The position numbers and the translations under genes are program-made. A stretch of DNA of 22,396 nucleotides from a virus, in IMG/VR virus record IMGVR_UViG_3300010151_000201, positions 1-22,396 of that record; one strand, given 5' to 3'. The first letter of the stretch is position 1. Each line of letters starts with the position of its first letter. Positions 7,927 to 18,100 of the stretch are shown here, in pieces. Below the pieces are notes generated by a model. The model searched no databases and was not told where the DNA came from. It saw nothing but the letters and a program-made list of their open reading frames with translations.

Positions 7927-9826
7927 AACTCTAGCTGAAAGTGGTATTATAAAAGCAGTAGGAGAACAAGCTACTTCTGCTATTAATACTGTTAATTCTG
8001 TACTAGAATTAATTTCTGGTGGAGCAGAAATAGCAAAGAAGTTTCTTACTGCTTTAGGAAATCCTGCAGCTGCAGCAATAGCTGCGCTTGCTGATCAAAT
8101 AATTGCCGCTCTTAATGATTATAAAGAATTGGGATTTTTTGCTCTAGTTATCAATCCATTTGATGAAAATTATGGGGGGAAAATTAAAGGAGAATATGGA
8201 CTTGAAATGGTTACAGATGATAATGGGAATCCATATTTTAAATCTAGTCAAGTAATGAATCCTGATTCTCCATTTGATGGATTTACATTTACTGTAAGTG
8301 AGAACTATAGAGAGACTTTAACTCTTGAAAATTTAACAGCTGCAGAAGGTGGTCCTTGGAGAGATAGATTAGGAAGAAGTAAAGAAATGAAGGGGTTTGT
8401 TCCACCAATTCCAAAAATTGTTACACCACCCAAATTTGTTCTTGGTGGATATGACCCCGCTACATGGACAGGAACTATTCAATCAGTAGATACTTTTCCT
8501 TCTCTTCCTGCTCCTGATTGTATAAAATTAATGGCAGACTCATTTGATGATGAGGGGGATATCCCAAAATATGAAGTTATTAATAAAACAGAACCTATTT
8601 CTAAGGGTCCATTTACAGAGGGTGGAGGAGCAGTTTCTACTTATGATCCCCTTAAAGATTATACTATTCCTCTTTTTAAATCCGCAAATACACAACTAAC
8701 AACCGCAGAAAGAGTCCCATTAACCAGACAGATTCAATCTGGTAGACCGAATTATTTGGGAAGTCCAGGAGTTAAAGTTTCAGCTCTTGCTATTGTAGTT
8801 GCAGCTTCTGATTTCCAAGAATTTATCGATGCATTTAAATCTTTGGGTAGTTTCTTAGGGAAAGGTGTTCCAGATTTAAGTAAAATAACAGATGCACTTG
8901 AAGACTTATTGACTCCTGACCCTATTGCTCTTACGATTGAAGTTAATACAACTTATGGAACATTTGCAGAAGGGGATGTTATTAAAGGAGATGATTCAGG
9001 AACAGTAGGAAAGGTTTCAAAAGTTATAAGTGCGGAAGCTTCTATTAGAACTAGAACAATTTATACTTTACAAAATGATGAATTTGGGGATCTTAATAAA
9101 ATAGTTAAAGAAGTAATTGATACTAATAATCCTGTCATTTGGGAGGATACAAAAATAGAATATCAACCCCTTTGGGATCCGACAAATCGTTTTATTCCTG
9201 GAGAAAAGGTATATCAAGCAGAAGAAAAAGTTAGAGACAATCCAGATGGGACATCGACAAAATATTATAGAATTATAGGAAGTCAATATAAGAATAATGT
9301 ACTTGGAATGAATTTTGGCAGAGCTGATTTTACTAGTGAAGATTCTCTTCCAAAATATGGACACATTAAGGGAATAGATGCAATTGCCCCAAATTCAATT
9401 CCACCAGATTTCTTTTCTATTAAAGCGGCGGAATTGGTTCCTGGATATACTGATTTCTTTGATGGTCTTATAGAAATGGCTAATGGTCTAAAAGGATTTG
9501 CTGTAGAGACTTCAGAGTTTATAGATGCATTAATTGATGTTATAGATGACTTGATTGAATTCTTTGAAGAGTTGGTGGCTAAGATTACTGCTTTCTTAGA
9601 ATTTTTCACAAAAGGACTTCCACCAACTGGAATTTATATGCTTGGAATTACTACTACTGCTGGCAATGATGCAATAAAGACTGCATTAACAAGTTCAGAC
9701 AATTCACCTCCTGAATCATTGAAATATAGTGGTGGAGTTCTTTTGGTATCAGTTGAAATTAATGGGGTTGACCCCTTGGTTACTTTTGGGGGGTTATTAG
9801 GATTAGATTTTGAATCAGTTGGATAG
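7907..9826 (+). CDS. Virion structural protein of unknown role, 639 aa, with amphipathic helices
   Basis: I do not recognise a T4 equivalent. The N-terminus (about 17-75) is a long Ala/Leu/Ile-rich helix region (NPAAAAIAALADQIIAAL) followed by LGFFALVINPF. The centre (about 80-510) is mixed and beta-rich, with several Pro-rich loops (PPIPKIVTPPKF near 166-178) and one GE-x-I-x-G type module near 348-373 (TFAEGDVIKGDDSGTVGKV). The C-terminal part has a second strongly amphipathic acidic helix (about 538-570, FIDALIDVIDDLIEFFEEL) followed by KGLPPTGIYMLGI. These helices are not classic transmembrane segments because they carry regular Asp/Glu, but they could bundle or touch membranes. The start ATG at 7907 overlaps the 54-aa gene by 20 bp and has GAGG just upstream. 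Position between the PAAR tip and gp25 suggests a baseplate or spike-associated part. It is probably the last gene of the hub/spike transcript, since a promoter-like motif follows it. Confidence 0.65.
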   Translation: MAKWESKTLAESGIIKAVGEQATSAINTVNSVLELISGGAEIAKKFLTALGNPAAAAIAALADQIIAALNDYKELGFFALVINPFDENYGGKIKGEYGLEMVTDDNGNPYFKSSQVMNPDSPFDGFTFTVSENYRETLTLENLTAAEGGPWRDRLGRSKEMKGFVPPIPKIVTPPKFVLGGYDPATWTGTIQSVDTFPSLPAPDCIKLMADSFDDEGDIPKYEVINKTEPISKGPFTEGGGAVSTYDPLKDYTIPLFKSANTQLTTAERVPLTRQIQSGRPNYLGSPGVKVSALAIVVAASDFQEFIDAFKSLGSFLGKGVPDLSKITDALEDLLTPDPIALTIEVNTTYGTFAEGDVIKGDDSGTVGKVSKVISAEASIRTRTIYTLQNDEFGDLNKIVKEVIDTNNPVIWEDTKIEYQPLWDPTNRFIPGEKVYQAEEKVRDNPDGTSTKYYRIIGSQYKNNVLGMNFGRADFTSEDSLPKYGHIKGIDAIAPNSIPPDFFSIKAAELVPGYTDFFDGLIEMANGLKGFAVETSEFIDALIDVIDDLIEFFEELVAKITAFLEFFTKGLPPTGIYMLGITTTAGNDAIKTALTSSDNSPPESLKYSGGVLLVSVEINGVDPLVTFGGLLGLDFESVG

Positions 9827-9830
9827 ACTA

Positions 9831-9842
9831 ACTAAATAAATA
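9831..9842 (+). promoter_or_regulatory. Candidate T4-type late promoter before gp25
   Basis: In the 29-bp gap before gp25 the sequence ACTAAATAAATA contains AATAAATA (9835-9842), one base off the T4 late consensus TATAAATA. Its first eight bases, ACTAAATA, recur at 18971-18978 in the gap before gp8. T4-like late promoters need only this -10-like element. If it is used at canonical spacing the transcript would begin about at the gp25 ribosome site (GAGGA, 9848-9852), leaving a very short leader, which is a reason for caution. Confidence 0.4.
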
Positions 9843-9855
9843 CAATAGAGGAAAA

Positions 9856-10248
9856 ATGCCTACTTATACTAAAGGATTTAAGGACATAGATTTAGATTTT
9901 ACTGCTAACCCCGTTACTGGAGATGTGGTTACAGTTAAAGATTCTGTGTCAGTAAAAAGAGGAATTAAAAACATTCTTCTGACAGAAGAAGGTGAAAGAC
10001 TCATGCAACCAGAACTTGGTTCTGGTATTAGAAATATGCTTTTTGAGCAGATGACAGATCTCAATGCTCAAAGATTAGAGACTGAAATAGTATCAGCGAT
10101 TGAAGCATGGGAAGCAAGAGCTCGAATTATAGCAATTGTTGTTACACCAGAAGAAGAATATAATCGCTACAGGGTTGCCGTTACTTTTAGAATTATTAAT
10201 GAACTTGAGGAGCAAGAACTGGAGCTATTTCTACAAAGAGAGAGATAA
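9856..10248 (+). CDS. 25: Baseplate wedge protein gp25 (gp25/lysozyme-like family)
   Basis: gp25 is the smallest core wedge protein. It binds the gp6 dimer and helps seed sheath assembly; homologues occur in all contractile injection systems. The length of 130 aa is nearly that of T4 gp25 (132). The family core is clear: FKDIDLDFTANPVTGDVV, then VKRGIKNILLTEEGERLMQP, ELGSGIRNMLFE (about 53-64), the alpha helix LETEIVSAIEAWEARARI and the C-terminal strand pair ending ELELFLQRE. The conserved segment usually seen as E-R-x-x-x-P-x-F/L-G-x-G is present as ERLMQPELGSG. Despite the family name no lysozyme activity is expected. The gene starts after a 29-bp gap with a promoter-like motif and is followed after 6 bp by gp6, its binding partner. 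Confidence 0.93.
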   Translation: MPTYTKGFKDIDLDFTANPVTGDVVTVKDSVSVKRGIKNILLTEEGERLMQPELGSGIRNMLFEQMTDLNAQRLETEIVSAIEAWEARARIIAIVVTPEEEYNRYRVAVTFRIINELEEQELELFLQRER

Positions 10249-10254
10249 CAGAAT

Positions 10255-12141
10255 ATGTCTGATGTTGCTTCAAAACTCAAAGTATCTGAATTAGATTTTG
10301 ATACTATAAAAACTAATCTAAAAAACTTCCTGAGTGATCAAAATGAATTATCTGACTACAACTTTGATGGGTCAGCTATGTCTGTCCTTTTGGACTTGCT
10401 TGCCTATAATACACATTACAATGCATTTTATTTGAACATGATTGTAAATGAGATGTTTCTTGATACAGCATCTATTCGCAATTCTGTAGTATCAAGAGCA
10501 AAACATCTTGGCTATACTCCATTATCTGTTAGGGGAGCAAAGGCTTATGTGGATCTTACAATTACTCCAGCAGATACTCCCGCAACCATTGTTGTTGAAA
10601 AAGATACACAATTTTCATCTACGATAAATGGAATTAGTTATATATTTGCTACAGCTAATTCTACTACAGTTAATGTAAATTCTAATGGAGTATACACTAC
10701 AGCAAATGTAGAGTTGTCACAAGGCATTCCACTTACTCATCGTTATACAGCAAATACTCAAGATCCTGACCAGAAATTTGTGTTACCAAATGCTAACACA
10801 GATACTAGTACTCTAACAGTAAGAATACAAACTTCAGCTACAAGTTCAAATCTTTATGCTTATGCTCTTGCAAATGATACAACAACAGTCAACTCTACAG
10901 CTAATACATATTGGTTAGAAGAATCTGAAGATGGAAAATATGAGGTAGTATTCGGAGATGGGGTTGTTGGTAGGAAGCCAATTACTGGTAATATTGTTTT
11001 ACTTTCCTCATTGGTTGCGGATTCTACAGAAACTAATGGAGCAAAAACCTTTTCTGCAGTTAGCGATGTTGGTGGATATTCTAATGTAGCAATTTCTACA
11101 AGAACAGTAGCATCTGGTGGTTCAGATAGAGATTCAATTTCTAAAATTAAGTTTAATGCACCAAGAAATTATCAAGCACAAAATAGAGCAGTAACTATTA
11201 ATGATTATATAAGAATTTTACAAAGAGATTATCCTGCTGCTGAATCTGTTATTGCATGGGGTGGAGAAACAAGTGACCCGCCAGTTTATGGGAAGGTATA
11301 TATTGCGATAAAGCCTGCATCTGGACTTACTCTTTCTACTGCGACAAAAAATTATATTAAAGATACAGTTCTTGGAAAAAGAAATGTAGTTTCTATTACT
11401 CCAGAAATTCAAAATCCAGATTATATGTATGTGACAATAGATTCAACTGTTAAATATGACTCTACAAAAACTACAAAATCTGCTGAAACGATTAAATCAA
11501 CAATTTCAAATACCATATATCAATATGGAGTAGATAATCTTGAGAATTTCTCGAATGAATTTAGGTATTCTCCTATGGTGAAAAAAATTGATGAAACTGA
11601 ATCATCTATTGAAAGTAGCTTAACAACAGTAAAACTTAAACGGTCTTTTACTCCAACTTTAAATGTTGCTTTATCTTATACCTTAAATTATTCTAATGAA
11701 CTTTTTCAAATTGCAGGAGCGGCATCAATTTCTAGCACCCAGTTTTCTCATAGAGATGATAGCGAGGTGTTAAGAACAGGTTGTTCTTTACAAGATTCTA
11801 ATGGGATAATGCAGGTTTATAGAACTGTTGGAGCATCCAGGGTTACTGTTGCAAATAATGTTGGATCTGTAACGTATGGTTCTGGAAAAGTAGCACTTAC
11901 AACTTTTGCTCCAGTGGTTATTTCAGATGGCTCAGCAAATGTAGCGATTACAGTTACTTTAGCATCTAGTGATGTTACTCCAATTAGAGATCAGATTCTT
12001 CTTATTTCAAATTCTGATATTACAATTGCTATGGTTGATACTGCGGGAACAGGAACTGACACTTCTGTAAGTTCTACTTCCGCTAGTGGTTCTACTACTG
12101 GTGGTTCAGCTGGAAGTGGTGGAGCGGGGAGTAGCTACTAA
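10255..12141 (+). CDS. 6: Baseplate wedge protein gp6
   Basis: gp6 forms the continuous inner ring of the baseplate by dimerising between wedges. The product has 628 residues (T4 gp6: 660). The N-terminus is strongly family-like: KLKVSELDFDTIKTNLKNFL, SDYNFDGSAMSVLLDLLAYN, THYNAFYLNMIVNEMFLDTA and SRAKHLGYTPLSVRGAKAYV (within residues 7-100). A baseplate J-like core follows, with YEVVFGDGVVGRKP near 225-240 and INDYIRILQRDYPAAESVIAWGG near 315-340. The last 30 or so residues (from about 598) are a pure Ser/Thr/Gly/Ala tail, which looks like a flexible extension. The stop codon TAA shares its last base with the ATG of the next gene, so the two are translationally coupled. gp25 lies 6 bp upstream, so gp25, gp6 and the giant protein behave as one unit. 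Confidence 0.92.
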   Translation: MSDVASKLKVSELDFDTIKTNLKNFLSDQNELSDYNFDGSAMSVLLDLLAYNTHYNAFYLNMIVNEMFLDTASIRNSVVSRAKHLGYTPLSVRGAKAYVDLTITPADTPATIVVEKDTQFSSTINGISYIFATANSTTVNVNSNGVYTTANVELSQGIPLTHRYTANTQDPDQKFVLPNANTDTSTLTVRIQTSATSSNLYAYALANDTTTVNSTANTYWLEESEDGKYEVVFGDGVVGRKPITGNIVLLSSLVADSTETNGAKTFSAVSDVGGYSNVAISTRTVASGGSDRDSISKIKFNAPRNYQAQNRAVTINDYIRILQRDYPAAESVIAWGGETSDPPVYGKVYIAIKPASGLTLSTATKNYIKDTVLGKRNVVSITPEIQNPDYMYVTIDSTVKYDSTKTTKSAETIKSTISNTIYQYGVDNLENFSNEFRYSPMVKKIDETESSIESSLTTVKLKRSFTPTLNVALSYTLNYSNELFQIAGAASISSTQFSHRDDSEVLRTGCSLQDSNGIMQVYRTVGASRVTVANNVGSVTYGSGKVALTTFAPVVISDGSANVAITVTLASSDVTPIRDQILLISNSDITIAMVDTAGTGTDTSVSSTSASGSTTGGSAGSGGAGSSY

Positions 12142-15100
12142 TGCAATCTGATGGTGGAGTTCTTTATACTCAAATAGAAGGTCAACTCCCTTCATTTATA
12201 CAAACCAATCATAGCAAATTTACTACGTTTGTTGAGAAGTATTATGAATTTCTTGAACTCAATCTCCTTACCTTTACTGATCTTGATCTTAATGAAGATA
12301 AACCAGTACAAGAAAGTGCTGATGTAACTTATGTAGTTTCAGTTACCACAGGTAATAATGATTTTAGTGCTAACACCAACAAATTTTATCTTGATGGAAC
12401 GGTTTCTCCAGACGTTACCATAGACCCCACTAAGAAAACTATTTTTGACCAAGGTGATATTTCACTTCTTACTCATACTTTAAAAATATCTGACACTCCA
12501 GATGGAATTTGGGGAGTTGGTGGGGAAGAAAATGCCAATACTGAAGTAACATATTTTTCTGGAATACAGGAAATTCTCTTTAAAGATGAAGCTGAAAATT
12601 CTTTAGTAAGTGAAGATGCTGTTCCTTTTTGTGCTGAGCTTGTTGATGTAGCAAGAACTATTATTGAACCCAATCCAGATAATGCAGGAAAAACCTTTTA
12701 TTATTATTGTAATACACATTCTGGAATGGGTGGTTCTATTGTCTTTTCTAATACATCTTCTTATATTTCTCTTGAGAATGGAAATACTGCAGTTGGTAAT
12801 ACTAATTTAAATTATATTGATTATGAAAATCCAAACAGACAAGGTGAACAATTCCTTAGTGGTGAAACAATTGAGGGAGCAAATTCTGGTGCACAGGGAG
12901 TTGTTAGAGGTAAGTATTCCACAACACAAGCATATATCCAAGAAACTAATAATGGGGCATTTCAAGTTGGTGAAACAATTTCTGGATTGGAATCTAGAGT
13001 TACTGCGAATGTTAGTTCTTATACCAGACAACCAATTAATGCATCAAGAAATGTTAAATCTTTCCAAGATGTTGATAAGGCACCATTAGGATTTGTTGAA
13101 CTTTTCCGCAAGGAGTTTTTACCAGGACTTCCTGCGGATATGCTTTCTAGAAAGCAAGACGCTCTTAAACATATTAAAGATTTCTATAGAGCGAAGGGAA
13201 ATGAAGATTCTTTTAGATATATTTTCAGACTTCTTTATGCAAAAGAAGATATATCTTTTTATTATCCTAGTACTGATATTTTACGATTGTCTGATGGTAG
13301 ATGGACTCTCGACAAATCAGTTAAGATAGCAACCTCTCTTGCTAATAATATTGGAGTTTTTGTTGGACGAGAGGTGGTTGGTGAAATTTCTAATGTAACT
13401 GCACTTATAGAAAAATCTGAAAGTTATCAAATAGGTGCTACAGGTGTTACTGAATTATATTTGTCAGGCATTGATGCTAATAATGCGACCTCAGGATATT
13501 CAACATTTAAAGTTGATGAAAAAATTACAACGACCACAGCAGATGATAATGGAGATTATGGATCTGCGAATACTACTGGAGTTCTTTCTGGTGTTTCTAT
13601 TGATGCTGGTGGGTCGAACTATCTTGTGGGTGATGATGTTCTAGTTTCTGGTGGTGGTGGTGCTCAAGCAGCGGCTAAGGTTGCATCAATATCTGATGCT
13701 ACAATTAGTCAATTTGATATTATTGATGCAGGAGATGGATATACAATAGGTGATACAGTCTCTTTTGTGAATGAGGGAACTGGTGGAACTGGTGGTGCGG
13801 CGCGTGTTAATTCTATTATCCCCACCTTTACTACTGTACATATTTCAGATATTATTAATACCTTTAAAGATAATAAAATTAATGCAGCAGCATATTCAGC
13901 GCCTTGGACAGAATATACTCGAAATAATCATATTACTTCAAATTCTACAACTACTTTTACTGTTCCTTATGATGGATTATCAGGTTCAGCACCAAAAGAG
14001 GGTGATTTAATAATATCATTTCAAAGTGGTGAGACTATTACAACTTATACTCCGGATAATTCCTTTTTTGCAACAGTTATTGCTGCAACTGGTTCAAGTG
14101 TAACATATGCTCAAGGATCAATAGTTTCTTCCAGCCTTACAGGTGATGTTACTATAAGGGGATTTAGTGATGATGATGCTGTAACTATCTATGATCTTAC
14201 AAAAAAAGGAGATGGTACAGTAATTGGAGCTGATGGAACCGCGGCGGCTTTTTATGCAACTGGTGGATCTTTTAATATCAATGGAACTCCAACTGCTAAT
14301 ACAGAAGCGGCGACCACATATGGAATGGCATCCGTATCAGATATTGAGTTAGGCGCTATTCGTGGTATTCAAATCCTTTCCTCTGGTCAAGGTTATGTAT
14401 CTATTCCACAAGTTACAGTCGCAAATACTATTACAGAATCTTATAAAGCTGATGTTTCAAAAACTGGAGCTAATTCTGTTTTTGTACAGCTTGCGGGTGC
14501 AACAGCAAATCAATTTACTGCTAATACAAGAATTGAAAATGATGCTCAAACTGCGGTTGGATTTGTTTTAGATTATATTGATAAACCTACAACTACAACA
14601 TTAGCTACTGGTGGTAGTGTAACTTTGGTGGCTACTGGTAACACCCATCTACGTGTCCAGATGATAACAGCGAATAGTTTTTCAGCTGATGAAAGATTAA
14701 CTACATTTAAGAATGAGGCGGGCGGAAGTCCAATAGGAATTGGAGATTTTACTACTGCTAATATTACACTTGCTGGTACTACAACCGCAACTCTTACTCA
14801 AGCAGAACATGGTTATTCTACAGCTCAAAAGATTAATTTATCTGGAATATCTACAGGGGTTACTGCTGATGATACTAAGTTTAATGGGCTTCATGCTATT
14901 GCTACGGTTCCTACTACAAACACATATACTATTACACTTTCTGGTACTACAACCACACAATCTGTACCTAATGCCTCAGTTAGAAAAATAGTTACCGCAA
15001 ATACTTCTTCATCTAATACCGTCTTTGCGAATACTGGAATACCTGGAAATAATGCAACCATTTCTATTGCATCTATTGCGATTGGTGCTATAGAATCTCT

Positions 15101-18100
15101 TACAATAACCAATTTTGGTGCGAATTATACTACATCACCCGAGATAGATGCATCAGGTTCAGGAGATGGAAACGCAACTCTTACTGCTCAACTTGGTGCC
15201 CTTGCTGAATATGCAGGATATTTTGATGGTAATTATGGTCTTTTAAGTACTATTGGTAAACTTCAAGACAATTATTATTATCAAGATTTTTCATATGTTA
15301 TTAAAACAGATGTGGATGTAAAAACCTATCGTGATAAGATTCTTAATTTGGTTCATCCATCTGGAATGCTTATGTTTGGAGAGATTGCTATTACTTCAGA
15401 CTCTTCAGCAAGTATGTTTGATAATGCTACACGGAATGCAGCAACTACCATTGCCAATACTCAACACGGAATAGATGTTCCTCTATATCAACATCATGAT
15501 ATTGAGATTATTAAACAAACAAACCTTGTACATAGTATGGCTGATACTCAACTTTGGCCAATACTTTTTCCTCCTAATGCTCAACGGGCTATAGATGCAA
15601 CTTTAGAAAGTCCACACGTTGACTTTGATATTGTTTTAGAACAAAATATAGATGGTATAGCGTTAGAAGAATCTGGACTTGATGGTAGTTTTTTATATGA
15701 ATCTACTGGAGAAATTCTTTTAGAATATGATGTTGATGGTAGAGATAGGATCATAGAAGAAACTGTTGATTATATTTTGAATGAGGATGGTACAGTAATA
15801 GTACATGAAGATATAGATGATACTATTAATTTAGTTTTTGAGCAGGGGGGATACCCCGTTACAGAAGTTGCAATACTTACAGCTGAGGGAGGAAGCTATG
15901 ATGAGTATGAGCTTGTTACAGAAACATTTAGTCAGCGTTTTGAATTCGAGCAAGCCACTGGTGGACAAAGATATGATGTAGAACATTCAGCTTCTTCCGT
16001 TGGAGGCTACCATCAAGGTACTGCGTATATGGAAATGGAAGTTTCTAGTGGTGGTGGAATCCCTGTTAATACAATCAATGCGGGTAATCGACTTGCTTAT
16101 ATGCAATTAGAAGATTATGATCGAAGCTCACCAGATGGGAAAAATTCACCTATAAACATATTACAAGAACAAGACCTTCTTTCTCACATTTTACATGAAG
16201 ACACTGAAGTTCAACTCTTACAGGAAGATGGTAGAACAGACTTTCCACACGTTTCTACAGAAGGAATTATTCTTTTAGACCAAACAGATGCACTTTCTAG
16301 GAATTTTCTTTTACATGAAGAAGAAAAACTTTCATATCATATTACTAATTCTCATGGTGGTGATGAATTTTATATTTTACCAGAAGCTGATGGCGATTAT
16401 TATTTCATAAGACAAGAAGGAATTAGCCCAGCAGATTATGGTGATTTTTTCTTCCTTGAAGATGGGCGTGTTGCGGAAGATTCAACAACTGGTGGAAGAG
16501 TTATGGGCTTTGATTCCATAGATGAGAAATCTTTTATCACACTCGAAAGACATGATTGGATAGATGATACTCATATGAAGGGAGAATCTACTTTTGAATT
16601 TGGCTATTCACTTCCAGTTATTCAAATGCCATATGCTGAAACGGGATCTGTTAAGATTGATTTCGGCCCCGCTTATGATCTTCTACTTGAGGATGGAAGT
16701 TATCTAATACTAGAAGACCCCAATGCACAAGCATATCCAACTTATCTTGCATTTGAAAACACCATGCAAGAAGAGATATCTAAGGATTATGTAGTTACAG
16801 TTTCTACTGGTACTGCTAATTTAGCAGATGGGATTGGATTAGAGGATGGTACAGGAGTTATAGAGATTGAAGGTGGTTTAGATAAGATTCTTTCTGAAGC
16901 TGGTGGCGATGTAATGTCTGATGTGATAAGAGAACCAATTGCTTTTGAAATCACACCTAAAGTTACTGTATCAGCAGTAACTTCAGACCTTATTCTTGAA
17001 GATGGTGGTAGAGCTGTACTTGAAGATTCTGAATATTCTGAAGATCTTTCCAGAAGTATTATTAGACTTGAAGAAGAATTGCTTCCTTTTGTTTCTCTAA
17101 CTTCTGGTTCATCACAATTTCAACATGCTGCTACATGGGGCAGAATAGATGAATACACAATACTTGGAAGTTTAATTTCTGCACAAGTTGGAGGTAAGGA
17201 AGAATTTGTTGCATTTGAATCAGTAGATATAGCACAAGCTGGTGTAGTTCTTCTTGAAGATGATTCTGGGAAAATGATTACAGAAAGATCAGTTATTCCT
17301 TCTTTTCCAGATGTTCAACCATTAGAAATTAACATTCCACTATCATCAGCTTTAGATCAAGCTCCTGGAGATGAAGTTGCACTTGAAGATGGTTCTGGTG
17401 CGGTTAAGCTTGAAGGAGATTATATTGGTCTTGAAGATGGTACTGGTGGAATTGCATTAAATCATACTTATGGAAGATTGGCAGAAGAAGATTTTGGTAG
17501 ACTTGCTACAGAAAGAAGAAGACTTCTAAATGAAATGAATTGGGCAAGGGCTGAATCTGATGGTGCAGTATCTAATTATTTTTATGAAGCACAAGGTGAA
17601 TTATCTCTTACAGGTGGAGAAGAATTTGAACTCTTGGCAGAAAATGGTGATAAGTATGTATCTGAATCTGTCGAAACTCCTATTTCTATTTCTTCTCTTA
17701 CTACTGAGGGGGGAGATTTTCTAGTTCAAGAGTCAGATCATTCTTCAAGGATAATAGGAGAATTTTCAGCAGATATAGACCAAACAGCAAAAATACTTTC
17801 AGCAGATTATGGAAGAAAAAATGAGGCTGTTGGAACTAATACACAATTTGAGGTTGACTTTGCTGCTCCTGTAACTTTAGAAGACGGAACCTTAATAACC
17901 CTTGAGACAAATACTTCACAAGATTATTTACTTGTTCTTGAAAATTCCAATGATAGAATATATGAATCCTTAGTTTTAGAATCTAATACTACAGGTGCTC
18001 CTGGTAGAATATCATCTGAAGAAGAAATTCAATATACTACCCAAAGATTGGTTTATCATGATCTTTTAGATCTAGTAACAGAAGAAGATAACATTTTGAC

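Noticed and set aside
9856-10248. Lysozyme activity for the gp25 product
   Set aside because: The family name is historical. The sequence is that of a structural wedge core, without a lysozyme active site.
12817-14991. A series of plus-strand frames inside the giant gene (12817-13089, 13093-13329, 13435-13644, 13771-14010, 14362-14571, 14740-14991)
   Set aside because: All share one Leu/Ile-rich shifted-frame composition and no ribosome sites. The long frame carries recognisable motifs throughout, so these are shadows and not signs of a frameshift.
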